A stretch of 64,000 nt of DNA from Flavobacterium taihuense (lineage in GTDB: Bacteria; Bacteroidota; Bacteroidia; Flavobacteriales; Flavobacteriaceae): contig NZ_JAHWYN010000017.1 of the NCBI RefSeq assembly GCF_019351435.1, positions 40,540-104,539 on the forward strand, read 5' to 3'. This document shows positions 37,035 to 46,568 of this stretch, one piece after another. The notes beneath the pieces are model-generated. The model saw only the letters and a program-made list of their open reading frames with translations, did no database searches and was not told the origin of the DNA. The stretch's first letter is position 1; the number at the start of each line of letters is the position of its first letter. A program made the position numbers and the translations under genes.

Positions 37035-37424
37035 ATGTTTACCATTGCTCAAATAAAAGAGGCCCATTCCAAAGTACAATCGGGAGCCGATTTCCCTGCC
37101 TACATTCAGGAGTTAATTGCATTAGGAGTTCAAGGTTATGACACCTTTGTCAATGACGGTCATGTAGAATATTTTGGTGCCAATAATTTTCGCGCGGTAG
37201 CAACTGACACCTATGCCAACATCACTATTGCTCCATTTGCCAACAAGGAACGATTCATTGAATTTTTGGTTATACACCAAGACGGACAAACCGATTACCT
37301 CACTTTCTGCAATCATGCCGGGCAATGTGGTATTGCAAAATGGAGCGTGAATATTATAGAAATGACCTGCACTTATTTGGATCAATCAGGTGCTCCCATT
37401 TTAATTGAAAAAATCCCGAGTTAG
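37035..37424 (+). CDS. DUF1398 family protein (YbcV-like)
   Basis: 129 residues. IKEAHSKVQSGADFPAYIQELIALGVQGYDTFVNDGH and the Cys pair in LTFCNHAGQCGIAKW fit DUF1398, a small family of unknown function sometimes annotated as phage envelope protein. The neighbours give no phage context. Confidence 0.75.
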   Translation: MFTIAQIKEAHSKVQSGADFPAYIQELIALGVQGYDTFVNDGHVEYFGANNFRAVATDTYANITIAPFANKERFIEFLVIHQDGQTDYLTFCNHAGQCGIAKWSVNIIEMTCTYLDQSGAPILIEKIPS

Positions 37425-37639
37425 TTATAAAATACAAAAAAGTCACATCTCTAAAGATTTTACTACTGGAGAGTGTACCTTTTGTGTGATTTCAACTTTA
37501 ATTGCTATTTTCGTTAAACTGAAAATGCGCTGTATTATATTTCCCGACCTGATCAAGCCAGCGTAAAATTGTAAACAACCAATTAATACGGATAAGCTGA
37601 AAACCGAAAAGAGTAAGCATCAATTAAATTAAATTGGTA

Positions 37640-38101
37640 ATGAAAAAAATTAAACTTTTAGCATTATTTCTTTTACTTATGAACCTTCTTCATGCTCAAA
37701 AAAGCAATTCATATGACCTCACTTTTAATCATGCAGCTTTATCAGTAAAAGAAGTTAACATTTCTGCTGATTTTTACATGAACGTACTCAACTTAAAGGA
37801 AATTACGAACCGGACCAAAATGGACGGAATTCGATGGTTTTCTTTAGGTGATAATAAAGAATTACATCTTATATCCACTATAAAGGAAAACTTTACTATC
37901 AACAAAGCCATTCACCTTGCTCTAACTACACCAAATTTTGATGATTTTATAATCACACTCGATAAGTTTAACATCATGTATTCTGATTGGCCTGGAGCAG
38001 CGCATAAAATAAACATTAGAGCGGATGGTATTAAGCAGGTATTTTTTCAGGATCCAGATGGTTATTGGATTGAGGTTAATAGCGCTGCACAAAAACAATA
38101 A
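37640..38101 (+). CDS. Secreted VOC/glyoxalase-fold protein
   Basis: 153 residues from the ATG at 37640; a TTG two codons upstream is less likely. A signal peptide (MKKIKLLALFLLLMNLLHAQ) precedes a VOC fold: LTFNHAALSVKEVNISADFYMNVL has the first metal His, and VFFQDPDGYWIEVN has the closing Glu. Periplasmic VOC proteins are common in Flavobacterium; the substrate is unknown. Confidence 0.8.
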   Translation: MKKIKLLALFLLLMNLLHAQKSNSYDLTFNHAALSVKEVNISADFYMNVLNLKEITNRTKMDGIRWFSLGDNKELHLISTIKENFTINKAIHLALTTPNFDDFIITLDKFNIMYSDWPGAAHKINIRADGIKQVFFQDPDGYWIEVNSAAQKQ

Positions 38102-38126
38102 CCTAAGTACAACTTGAATAATTAAA

Positions 38127-38154
38127 AAAGGTGGTCTGCTTCCAAACCACCTTT
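38127..38154. terminator. Terminator between convergent VOC and katG genes
   Basis: Stem AAAGGTGGT / ACCACCTTT with a ten-base loop, flanked by A-rich and T-rich sequence; it can serve both convergent genes. Confidence 0.7.
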
Positions 38155-38174
38155 CTACTCTTAAAAAATTCGTA

Positions 38175-40415
38175 TTAAACCAAATCAAAACGATCCAAAT
38201 TCATCACTTTGTTCCAAGTGGCTACAAAGTCTTTTATGAATTTCTCTTGCGAATCTGCACATCCATAAACCTCAGCAATAGCGCGAAGTTCAGAGTTGGA
38301 ACCGAAGATCAGGTCAACACGCGTTCCTGTCCACTTCAAAGCACCTGTCTTGCGATCACGACCTTCAAATACTTCTTTAGATTCCGAAGAAGCTTTCCAC
38401 GTTGTGCCATAATCTAGTAAATTTACGAAAAAGTCGTTAGTCAATATCTCAGGGCGACTCGTAAATACTCCATGTTTAGAATGATCGAAGTTTGCATTCA
38501 GAACACGCAAACCACCAACGAGCACTGTCATTTCGGGCGCTGTAAGTGTCAAAAGCTGTGCCTTGTCAACCAACATTTCCTCTGCCGAAACGGTGTATTG
38601 GGTTTTCATATAATTTCTGAATCCATCAGCCTCAGGCTCAAGAACACCGAAAGATTCAACATCTGTTTTTTCCTGTGTAGTATCAGTTCTTCCTGGTGTA
38701 AAAGGAACAGTTACATTTTGTCCCGCTTGCTGAGCAGCTTTCTCTATTCCTACACCTCCAGCCAGAACAATTAAATCAGCCAGCGATACTTGCTTTCCGC
38801 CAGATTGGGCGCTATTGAAAGCTGTCTGAATTGCTTCAAGAGTTACTAACACATTCGAAAGTTGAGTCGGATTATTCACTTTCCAATCCTTTTGCGGAGC
38901 AAGACGGATACGGGCTCCATTTGCACCACCGCGTTTATCAGAACCACGAAAAGTCGACGCCGAAGCCCAAGCTGTTGAAACCAATTGAGACACAGATAAT
39001 CCTGAAGCCAGAATTTTAGACTTCAAATCCGCAATATCATTATCCTCTATTAATTGATGGGTTACCACAGGAACAGGGTCTTGCCAGATGAGCTCTTCGT
39101 TTGGCACCTCTGGACCTAGATAACGTGTGATAGGTCCCATATCACGATGAGTCAATTTGAACCATGCACGAGCAAACGCATCGGCAAATTCATCTGGATT
39201 TTCATGATAGTGTCTTGAAATTTTCTCATAAATAGGATCTGCTCTCAAGGCAAGATCAGCGGTAAGCATGGTCGGTGCGTGACTCTTTGCCGGATTGTGA
39301 GCATCTGGCACGGTACCGGCTCCTGCTCCATCTTTGGGTTTCCACTGATGTGCACCCGCTGGACTTTTCGATAATTCCCATTCAAATTTAAATAAATTTT
39401 CAAAGTAATTATTACTCCACTTATTAGGCGTAGTAGTCCAAGCACCTTCTAGCCCACTACCAATAGTATACTCGCCATTTCCGGTGCCAAAAGTATTTTT
39501 CCAACCAAGACCTTGTTCCTCAATTCCCGCAGCGGCAGGTTCTGGCCCAACATATACATTTGGATCGGCAGCTCCGTGTGTTTTACCAAAAGTGTGTCCA
39601 CCTGCGATAAGCGCAACGGTTTCTTCGTCATTCATAGCCATACGCTTGAAAGTCTCCCGAATGTCAATGGCCGAAGCAACTGGGTCAGGATTACCGTTAG
39701 GCCCTTCTGGATTCACATAAATCAATCCCATCTGAACGGCTGCCAAAGGATTTTCCAATTCGCGTTCACCCGAATAGCGGTTATCGTCCAACCATTTCCC
39801 TTCGGATCCCCAATAAATATCTTCTGCAGGTTCCCAAACATCAGCGCGTCCTCCAGCGTACCCAAAAGTTTTAAAACCCATAGATTCCAATGCGCAGTTT
39901 CCGGTAAGAATCAATAAGTCAGCCCAAGAAATTTTCTTTCCATATTTTTGCTTAATAGGCCATAGCAACAAACGAGCCTTGTCCAAATTCACATTGTCTG
40001 GCCAACTATTTAATGGTTCAAATCGTTGCGTACCAAAGCCCGCTCCTCCGCGTCCATCCGCAATACGATAGGTACCTGCACTGTGCCACGCCATCCGAAT
40101 GAAGAATGGCCCATAGTGCCCATAATCTGCTGGCCACCAATCTTGCGAATCTGTCATTAAATCGAAAAGATCTCTCTTAACGGCAGCTAGATCAAGACTC
40201 TTGAAAGCCTCGGCATAGTCAAACCCTTCTCCCATTGGATTAGATAATGAAGAGTGTTGACGAAGAATACCTAGTTTTAATTGATTAGGCCACCAGTCAC
40301 TGTTTCTTGTGCCAGAGCCTGCAGTTTGCTTTGAGCCAGCTCCTGAAAACGGGCATTTGCCTTCCCCGTTTGAATTGACATCGAACGATGCACTCTGATT
40401 TTCGTTATTTTCCAT
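38175..40415 (-). CDS. katG: Catalase-peroxidase KatG
   Basis: 746 residues, the usual two-domain length. The distal haem site RMAWH (Arg107, Trp110, His111), the Tyr in GLIYVNPEGP of the Met-Tyr-Trp adduct, and the proximal His in GGHTFGKTHG are present. The second, haem-free domain follows from about residue 440 and ends NLDRFDLV. It removes hydrogen peroxide. A sequence matching the OxyR motif lies 69 bases upstream, so induction by peroxide is likely. Confidence 0.95.
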   Translation of the reverse strand: MENNENQSASFDVNSNGEGKCPFSGAGSKQTAGSGTRNSDWWPNQLKLGILRQHSSLSNPMGEGFDYAEAFKSLDLAAVKRDLFDLMTDSQDWWPADYGHYGPFFIRMAWHSAGTYRIADGRGGAGFGTQRFEPLNSWPDNVNLDKARLLLWPIKQKYGKKISWADLLILTGNCALESMGFKTFGYAGGRADVWEPAEDIYWGSEGKWLDDNRYSGERELENPLAAVQMGLIYVNPEGPNGNPDPVASAIDIRETFKRMAMNDEETVALIAGGHTFGKTHGAADPNVYVGPEPAAAGIEEQGLGWKNTFGTGNGEYTIGSGLEGAWTTTPNKWSNNYFENLFKFEWELSKSPAGAHQWKPKDGAGAGTVPDAHNPAKSHAPTMLTADLALRADPIYEKISRHYHENPDEFADAFARAWFKLTHRDMGPITRYLGPEVPNEELIWQDPVPVVTHQLIEDNDIADLKSKILASGLSVSQLVSTAWASASTFRGSDKRGGANGARIRLAPQKDWKVNNPTQLSNVLVTLEAIQTAFNSAQSGGKQVSLADLIVLAGGVGIEKAAQQAGQNVTVPFTPGRTDTTQEKTDVESFGVLEPEADGFRNYMKTQYTVSAEEMLVDKAQLLTLTAPEMTVLVGGLRVLNANFDHSKHGVFTSRPEILTNDFFVNLLDYGTTWKASSESKEVFEGRDRKTGALKWTGTRVDLIFGSNSELRAIAEVYGCADSQEKFIKDFVATWNKVMNLDRFDLV

Positions 40416-40483
40416 AATATGATGATTTTTAAAAACTTACATACGAATTTATTAAATTATTTCTTATCTAAATTATTTTTTCA

Positions 40484-40498
40484 ATAGATAAAATCTAT
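40484..40498. promoter_or_regulatory. Putative OxyR-binding site upstream of katG
   Basis: ATAGATAAAATCTAT matches the OxyR element ATAGntnnnanCTAT at every defined position. A weaker copy is spaced seven bases to the left (40462-40476, only partial match). The site lies 69-83 bases before the katG start. Confidence 0.6.
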
Positions 40499-40653
40499 AC
40501 AAATACGCAAAAACCGCAGTTTAGAATAGTTCTTTACTTTACTGAAATATCTTTTTTTATTTGTATTTTCGTTTAACATAAAACATTCAATTTCTAACGT
40601 ATCCAACTTTAAAAAAGAGAAACAGTAGTATCATACAAATTGAAAGGAAACCT

Positions 40654-41019
40654 ATGAAAACTGATTTTAAAACTGTTGACGAATACATCTCCACTTTCCC
40701 AAAAGAAATTCAATCTCTTTTGGAAAATGTTCGTGCGACAATTAAGAACAAGGCGCCAGAAGCAATTGAAAGTATTTCGTATGGAATGCCCACCTACAAG
40801 ACAAATGGAAAACCATTGGTCTATTTTGCAGGCTACAAAAATCATATCGGATTTTATGCAACACCAACCGGACATACTGAGTTTGCCAATGAACTTTCCA
40901 ATTACAAACAAGGAAAAGGTTCGGTTCAGTTCCCTGTTGACCACCCAATTCCATACTGGCTGATAGAACAAATTGTTGTCTTTAGAGTAAAAGAAAATGA
41001 ACAACAATTTAAAAAATAA
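40654..41019 (+). CDS. DUF1801 family protein (iron-chaperone-like)
   Basis: 121 residues. TVDEYISTFPKEIQSLLENVRATIKNKAPEAIESISYGMPTYK is the DUF1801/YdhG signature, a frataxin-like alpha/beta fold proposed to bind iron. A ribosome-binding AAGGA lies before the ATG. It is followed by a VOC gene after six bases. Confidence 0.8.
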   Translation: MKTDFKTVDEYISTFPKEIQSLLENVRATIKNKAPEAIESISYGMPTYKTNGKPLVYFAGYKNHIGFYATPTGHTEFANELSNYKQGKGSVQFPVDHPIPYWLIEQIVVFRVKENEQQFKK

Positions 41020-41025
41020 AACACT

Positions 41026-41391
41026 ATGCAACACAAAGCCAAATCAATTCGTCCTTTCATTGGATCCACAAATTTTGAAATTTCCCGAAGTTTTTATCAA
41101 GATCTAGGTTTTAGAGAGAGCATTTTGGCTCCCAATTTCTCGTATTTCGAAACCGAAGGAATTGGGTTTTATCTACAAGATTACAATTCCAAAGACTGGA
41201 TTGACAACACTATGCTTTTTTTGGAAGTCGAAGATGTCAATCTGTATTGGGAAGCACTCACTAAATTAAACTTGACCGCCAAATACAAAAGTGCAAAATT
41301 CGTCCCAGTACGCGAAATGGATTGGGGCAAAGAATGCTTTATTCATGATCCCTCCGGAATTCTATGGCACATTGGAGAATTCTACAAATAA
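41026..41391 (+). CDS. VOC family (glyoxalase/bleomycin-resistance-like) protein
   Basis: 121 residues with the VOC pattern: RPFIGSTNFEISRSFYQDLGF at the start and WGKECFIHDPSGILWHIGEF at the end with the metal-binding His/Glu pair. It resembles cytoplasmic bleomycin-resistance-like proteins of unknown substrate. Co-transcribed with the DUF1801 gene. Confidence 0.8.
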   Translation: MQHKAKSIRPFIGSTNFEISRSFYQDLGFRESILAPNFSYFETEGIGFYLQDYNSKDWIDNTMLFLEVEDVNLYWEALTKLNLTAKYKSAKFVPVREMDWGKECFIHDPSGILWHIGEFYK

Positions 41392-41401
41392 TTTGGAGCC
41401 A

Positions 41402-41502
41402 GTTCCTGCTGTCCACTGTATTCCCGATTAACAAAAACTACGGCAAAAAAGCCTTGTTTTCATAAATCGGGAGATGCCGTTCCCATCAGGGCTAGGGCAT
41501 TG
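41402..41502 (-). repeat. Dispersed hairpin repeat, copy 3
   Basis: CCTGCTGTCCACTGTATTCC opens and ATCAGGGCTAG closes this copy; the inner arms CCCGATT and AATCGGG pair. It is in the opposite orientation to copy 2 and nearly its reverse complement over the inner 60 bases. Confidence 0.75.
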
Positions 41503-41910
41503 TTTTTCAAAAGAACAGTTATTTCTAAAATATATAAAAAACTAAATAACAAATAATGTACAAATTAAATGATTCAAAAAAACATTAAGCAAAGCAAAAA
41601 ATAGAAGATCTAAAATTTTCGGTGTCGCCCTGATGGTTTTGAGCAAGGGTTAAGGATTATAGAATGATAAAAAATTATATTACTGTTTTTAATCGTATTT
41701 TTGTCCCACCGAAAATACTCGTTTTCATTGATTGCAAACGGTCAAACAATGTGAACACTAAAAAACATAAAACACTCATGTTTAATCACATAAAAACCAA
41801 AAAAATTACAATCACTACTTTTTTAGTATTAAGCCCAGCATCAATTGTATCGGCTATTTTTTTTTATATTGAGAGGAATCTAGATTATGTTAAATAAAAA
41901 GGAAGTGAAA
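41503..41910. other. AT-rich gap without a convincing gene
   Basis: An open frame at 41664-41897 would encode a 77-residue peptide, but it overlaps the next gene, has no clear ribosome site and no recognisable motif. A fragment resembling the end of the hairpin repeat (CGCCCTGATGG near 41627) is visible. Confidence 0.4.
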
Positions 41911-43368
41911 ATGAGGGGAAATTCAGCCACAAGCTGGACTATATGTCCCGAATGTAAGGGACGCGGTAAAAAAAGTCGAGGACTCAGCATGAAGGTGCGA
42001 CGCCAATATAAGAAGGCATTAGATCAATTTGAAAAAATGAACAGCGAAGGGACGGCCCCAATGCATCCTGCGGGTCACCTATACATCTGCTTGAACTGTT
42101 CCGGATCTGGTTTAATTCATTCTGCCGATCCTCCTATACCAGATAAAGAAAACTACCCACATGTTGCTATTATTGGCGGTGGTATAGGAGGCGTGGCTCT
42201 AGCTGTGGCCTGCTTGCACCGCAGAATCCCCTTTACACTTTATGAACGCGATAGTAACTTTGATGCTCGATCTCAAGGATATGGACTTACTTTGCAACAA
42301 GCAAGTAAAGCAATAGAAGGATTGGGTATTTTCTCGTTAGAAGAAGGAGTCATTTCAACAAGGCATGTGGTTCATACGACAGAAGGAAAAATAATAGGTG
42401 AATGGGGAGTGAGAAAATGGACGCAGTCAGATGTGAAAACATATCCGAAACGTACCAATGTGCATATCGCACGTCAGTCTTTGCGCTTAGCACTACTTAA
42501 GCAACTGGGCGGAAATGACACATTACAATGGGGGCACCAGTTAGTCCATTTTAAGGAATGTGAGGATGAAGGTATTGAACTGACCTTTGAAGTGGATGGA
42601 AAAATTAAGAACGCGAAGGCAGACATTGTGGTTGGAGCTGATGGTATTCGTAGTTCGGTGCGAAGGTTGCTCATTGGTGAACATGTTACCCCTTTACGTT
42701 ACCTAGGCTGTATCGTAATATTGGGTATTTGTCCTTTGAGGTCTCTCGATGGTCTTACTAATTCTTTGCTGGATTCGGCTACTGTATTTCAAACCGCCAA
42801 CGGCACTGAACGAATCTACATGATGCCTTATACGTCAGACTCGGTGATGTGGCAACTTAGCTTCCCAATGCCCGAAGAAGAGGCTAAGGTACTAAGCGCT
42901 CGAGGACCTCAAGCACTCAAGGAAGAAGCGTGTCTCAGAACGCAGTGGCACGATCCCATTCCTCAGATTTTAGCGGCGACACTACAAACTCAGATTTCTG
43001 GCTATCCTGTTTATGACCGTGAATTGCTTGAGTTAGAATTACTGAAAAAAGGAGGAAAAGTTACCCTGATCGGAGATGCAGCTCATCCAATGAGTCCATT
43101 CAAAGGACAGGGGGCAAATCAAGCGCTGCTGGATGCACTCACACTGGCTCGGGGAATTTCAAAAGGATGCAGAACTGCATCGCAATGGAGAAAAACTGGA
43201 CTGAGAGAAAGTGTATTAACGGAGTTTGAATCAGAAATGTTACAACGCTCTGCCACCAAAGTGAAAGATTCCGCCGCCGCCGCAGAGTTCCTACATTCCG
43301 AAATTGTACTTCATAAGGGGGATGAACCTAGAGGACGGTGTCTAAAGAAAAAAGACGATTTACAGTGA
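41911..43368 (+). CDS. FAD-dependent monooxygenase with N-terminal DnaJ-type zinc finger
   Basis: 485 residues from the ATG at 41911, preceded by AAGGAAG; a start eight codons upstream is less likely. Residues about 10-70 hold two CxxCxGxG-type motifs (CPECKGRG and CLNCSGSG), as in the DnaJ zinc centre. A PHBH-type monooxygenase follows: VAIIGGGIGGVALA, VVGADGIRSSVRR and LIGDAAHPMSPFKGQGANQAL. The combination is unusual. The substrate is unknown; TetX-like or aromatic hydroxylase roles are possible. It seems slightly richer in GC than its surroundings and stands alone, which hints at transfer. Confidence 0.85.
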   Translation: MRGNSATSWTICPECKGRGKKSRGLSMKVRRQYKKALDQFEKMNSEGTAPMHPAGHLYICLNCSGSGLIHSADPPIPDKENYPHVAIIGGGIGGVALAVACLHRRIPFTLYERDSNFDARSQGYGLTLQQASKAIEGLGIFSLEEGVISTRHVVHTTEGKIIGEWGVRKWTQSDVKTYPKRTNVHIARQSLRLALLKQLGGNDTLQWGHQLVHFKECEDEGIELTFEVDGKIKNAKADIVVGADGIRSSVRRLLIGEHVTPLRYLGCIVILGICPLRSLDGLTNSLLDSATVFQTANGTERIYMMPYTSDSVMWQLSFPMPEEEAKVLSARGPQALKEEACLRTQWHDPIPQILAATLQTQISGYPVYDRELLELELLKKGGKVTLIGDAAHPMSPFKGQGANQALLDALTLARGISKGCRTASQWRKTGLRESVLTEFESEMLQRSATKVKDSAAAAEFLHSEIVLHKGDEPRGRCLKKKDDLQ

Positions 43369-43916
43369 GAATTTGTTCAAAATGAGATACAATGCGAATT
43401 AAACCCCAAAGCTCTTGTGATAAGTAATTTATACTCTCTCGACAAAGAATAAACCTAACAAATCCAAAATAAAAGTCTTTGTTCGAATAACTATCGAAAT
43501 AATACTTTCACTGGCGCTCGTTTGCAACGAGTGCCAACATTACTTTATAACCAAATCATAGCGATTAGAATAAGAGTATTTCAACCTCAAGATCTTGAAT
43601 TAACTAATCTGCTTTGTTTTTCCTAAGTATTTGCAACTACTCAATACTCAAAAACCATCCTATGCCGTCACTTGCAGGAAGGATGGAAGCGGCATCTCCC
43701 AATATTGAAAAACAAGGTTTTTTTACCTTAGTTTTTGTTAAGGGTAATACAGCGTTCCAAAAGCTTTCGAGAAGACTGAACTTCTTGCTCCAATTATTAT
43801 ATAGATTATTAAAGTCTTCTACAACAGAAATACACCCAAATCCAGTTCTATATTTGTTCAGAATCGAATTACTGCTTATTAAAAATAATTCTATTTTAGA
43901 AAAAAAACAAAAAAAT
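43369..43916. other. Non-coding gap before nirB with hairpins
   Basis: Contains a small stem-loop (GGCGCTCGTT / AACGAGTGCC, 43513-43535), copy 4 of the hairpin repeat, and AT-rich DNA. The open frame 43614-43931 covers the repeat and is not believed to be a gene. Confidence 0.45.
43661..43754 (+). repeat. Dispersed hairpin repeat, copy 4
   Basis: GGATGGAAGCGGCATCTCCC and AATACAGCG flank a short inner stem; the orientation is the same as copy 2. Confidence 0.7.
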
Positions 43917-43963
43917 AAGTATTTAAATTAAGTATTTATACGTATGTTTGCGTAGTAATACTT
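43917..43963 (+). promoter_or_regulatory. nirB promoter region with ATACGTA and AAGTATTT repeats
   Basis: Two AAGTATTT copies (43917, 43930), ATACGTA (43938-43944), a -7-like TATGTTTG (43943-43950) and an inverted AATACTT (43957-43963) lie within 60 bases of the nirB ATG. The ATACGTA element recurs before the other nitrate genes, so this is a candidate site for the NarL-like regulator. Confidence 0.5.
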
Positions 43964-43975
43964 AATTAACAGATT

Positions 43976-46483
43976 ATGATTAATGTGATAGTAGTCGGAA
44001 ACGGCATGGTAGGTTATAAATTTTGCGAGAAATTCATTTCGAAATCTGGGCAAGAAAATTATCAAATTACAGTATTTGGAGAAGAACCAAGACGCGCGTA
44101 TGACAGAGTTCACTTGAGTGAATACTTTGCAGGAAAGACCGCTGATGATCTGTCTCTATCAACGACATCGTGGTATGAAGACAACAATATCATATTAAAC
44201 ACATCGGAGTTAATTACGGATATTAACAGAGAACAAAAAACAATACATACGCACTTAGAAAAAACGTATGAGTATGATTACTTAGTTTTGGCTACAGGAT
44301 CTGCTGCTTTTGTACCACCAATTGACGGGGTAGAAAAAGAAGGTGTTTTTGTTTACAGAACCATAGAGGACTTAGATGCTATTATGGCTTACGCCAAAAA
44401 AATAAAAGCCAATGGATCTACCGAAGCGGCTGTTCTTGGTGGTGGATTATTAGGATTAGAAGCGGCAAAAGCAGTGCGTGACTTAGGATTAAATCCACAT
44501 GTAGTTGAATTTGCCCCTCGATTAATGCCAAGACAATTAGACAAAGGGGCTAGTGATATGCTTCAATCCAAAATAGAAGAACTTAATATTGGCATTCATC
44601 TGAATAAAGCAACACAATACATCGCTGGTGAAGAAAACATAAAAGGGATGATGTTTGCTGATGATGAATTGTTAAACGTAGATATGTTGGTTATATCAGC
44701 TGGCATAAAACCTCGAGACGAACTAGGAAGAGTTTCCGGACTTGAAGTAGGCATTAGAGGCGGAATCGTAGTCAATAATAAAATGCAAACATCAGATCCT
44801 AGTATTTACGCCATCGGTGAGGTCGCTTTATACAATCAAATGATTTACGGACTTGTAGCTCCTGGTTACGAAATGGCCGATGTTGCCGCCGAGCAAATCC
44901 TCAAAGGGGACAAAACGATGAGAGAAACCATCGATATGTCAACTCAATTGAAATTGATTGGAGTTGAAGTTGCGAGTTTTGGTGATCCATTTATCGAAAA
45001 TGAAAATGTTACTGCTATTGTTTACGAAAACAAATTCAGCGGCATTTACAAAAGAATCAATGTCACCAAAGACGGAAAAACATTATTGGGAGGGATCCTT
45101 GTTGGAGATTCATCTGATTACAATGGTTTGTTCCAAATTTATGCCAACGCAATGGCTTTACCTGCAAATCCTGAAGATTTAATTCTTGGCTCACGTGGTG
45201 GTGAAGGATCTACTTTAGGAAGCGCAGCCGACTTACCTGATACAGCAGTAATCTGTTCTTGTGAAAACGTGACCAAAGGTGCAATTTGTTGTTCGCTTAT
45301 TGAAGGAACTGCAAGTACTTTTGGCGATGTAGTAAAGTTAACTAAAGCAACTTCAGGTTGTGGTGGTTGTAAACCAATGGTGGTCGACATTGTAAAAGCC
45401 ACCCAAAAATCACTTGGAAAAGAAGTTAAAGACACTATTTGTGAGCACTTTAATTACACCAGACAAGAATTATTTGATATTGTAAAAATCAATAAATACA
45501 CCAATTATTATGAAGTAATCGATCATCACGGAAATGGCGATGGTTGCGAAGTTTGTAAACCAGTAGTCGCTTCGATCTTCTCAAGTATCTACAACGACAC
45601 GGCCAACAAACACGTTACCACCCAAGATACCAACGACCGATTCTTGGCCAATATTCAAAGAAATGGAACCTACTCTGTTGTACCTAGAGTTGCCGGTGGC
45701 GAAATCACTGCCGAAAAACTAATCGTAATAGGTGAAGTAGCCAAACAATTTGATTTATATACAAAAATCACAGGAGCACAACGTGTCGATTTATTTGGAG
45801 CCCACTTAGATGATTTACCTAAAATCTGGAAAATATTAATCGACAATGGTTTTGAAAGCGGTCACGCTTACGGAAAATCATTAAGAGCCGTAAAAAGTTG
45901 CGTAGGTAATGCTTGGTGCCGCTACGGAATGGACGATAGTGCTGGTTTTGCGATTGAACTTGAAAATCGTTACAAAGGGATTCGTGCACCTCACAAAATA
46001 AAAGGTGGCGTTTCGGCCTGTATTCGTGAATGTGCCGAAGCTAGAGGAAAAGATTTTGGTTTAATCGCCGTAGAAGGTGGTTGGAATCTTTACATCTGCG
46101 GAAATGGTGGTGCCAATCCAAAACACGCTGTATTATTGGCCGAACAAATTGACAAAGCAACTGTTATAAAATACTTAGACCGTTTCTTGATGTACTATAT
46201 CCGTACTGCAGGGCCATTGGTTCGAACAGCCACTTGGCTTGACAAACTGGAAGGCGGAATGGATTACCTAAAAGAAGTCATCATTTTTGATCGTCTAGGA
46301 ATTTGTGAAGCACTGGAAACCGAAATGGACTCACTAGTAGGTACTTTTGAATGTGAATGGAAACAAGTATTGGAAAAACCAAGATTGATGAAACGTTTCA
46401 GCCATTTTGTGAATTCAGATGAGAAAGATGACAACATTGAATACGTACCATTAAGAGATCAAAAAATGCCAAGACCTTGGTAA
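43976..46483 (+). CDS. nirB: NADH-dependent nitrite reductase large subunit
   Basis: 835 residues. The order is: FAD/NAD(P)-binding flavoprotein (residues about 1-400, with GGGLLGLEAAKAV), BFD-like [2Fe-2S] domain (CSCENVTKG, CGGCK, about 422-465), a second CEVCKP motif near 522, then the siroheme/4Fe-4S reductase domain with CVGNAWC (Cys641 and 647) and CIREC (about 681 and 685). It reduces nitrite to ammonium with six electrons from NADH in the cytoplasm. nirD follows after 85 bases. A siroheme synthase gene is not seen in the window. Confidence 0.93.
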   Translation: MINVIVVGNGMVGYKFCEKFISKSGQENYQITVFGEEPRRAYDRVHLSEYFAGKTADDLSLSTTSWYEDNNIILNTSELITDINREQKTIHTHLEKTYEYDYLVLATGSAAFVPPIDGVEKEGVFVYRTIEDLDAIMAYAKKIKANGSTEAAVLGGGLLGLEAAKAVRDLGLNPHVVEFAPRLMPRQLDKGASDMLQSKIEELNIGIHLNKATQYIAGEENIKGMMFADDELLNVDMLVISAGIKPRDELGRVSGLEVGIRGGIVVNNKMQTSDPSIYAIGEVALYNQMIYGLVAPGYEMADVAAEQILKGDKTMRETIDMSTQLKLIGVEVASFGDPFIENENVTAIVYENKFSGIYKRINVTKDGKTLLGGILVGDSSDYNGLFQIYANAMALPANPEDLILGSRGGEGSTLGSAADLPDTAVICSCENVTKGAICCSLIEGTASTFGDVVKLTKATSGCGGCKPMVVDIVKATQKSLGKEVKDTICEHFNYTRQELFDIVKINKYTNYYEVIDHHGNGDGCEVCKPVVASIFSSIYNDTANKHVTTQDTNDRFLANIQRNGTYSVVPRVAGGEITAEKLIVIGEVAKQFDLYTKITGAQRVDLFGAHLDDLPKIWKILIDNGFESGHAYGKSLRAVKSCVGNAWCRYGMDDSAGFAIELENRYKGIRAPHKIKGGVSACIRECAEARGKDFGLIAVEGGWNLYICGNGGANPKHAVLLAEQIDKATVIKYLDRFLMYYIRTAGPLVRTATWLDKLEGGMDYLKEVIIFDRLGICEALETEMDSLVGTFECEWKQVLEKPRLMKRFSHFVNSDEKDDNIEYVPLRDQKMPRPW

Positions 46484-46568
46484 AATAACAATAAAAAAAA
46501 TAACATTTCTAATCTTGGCTTCGTTACTCCTCAGAGCGGAGCTGGGATCAGAAAAAAAACTAAATCCC

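Noticed and set aside
41664..41897. Open frame of 77 codons before the monooxygenase
   Set aside because: Overlaps the next gene, lacks a ribosome site and any recognisable domain.
43614..43931. Open frame of 105 codons upstream of nirB
   Set aside because: It spans copy 4 of the hairpin repeat and runs into the nirB promoter region; the frame is a by-product of the repeat.
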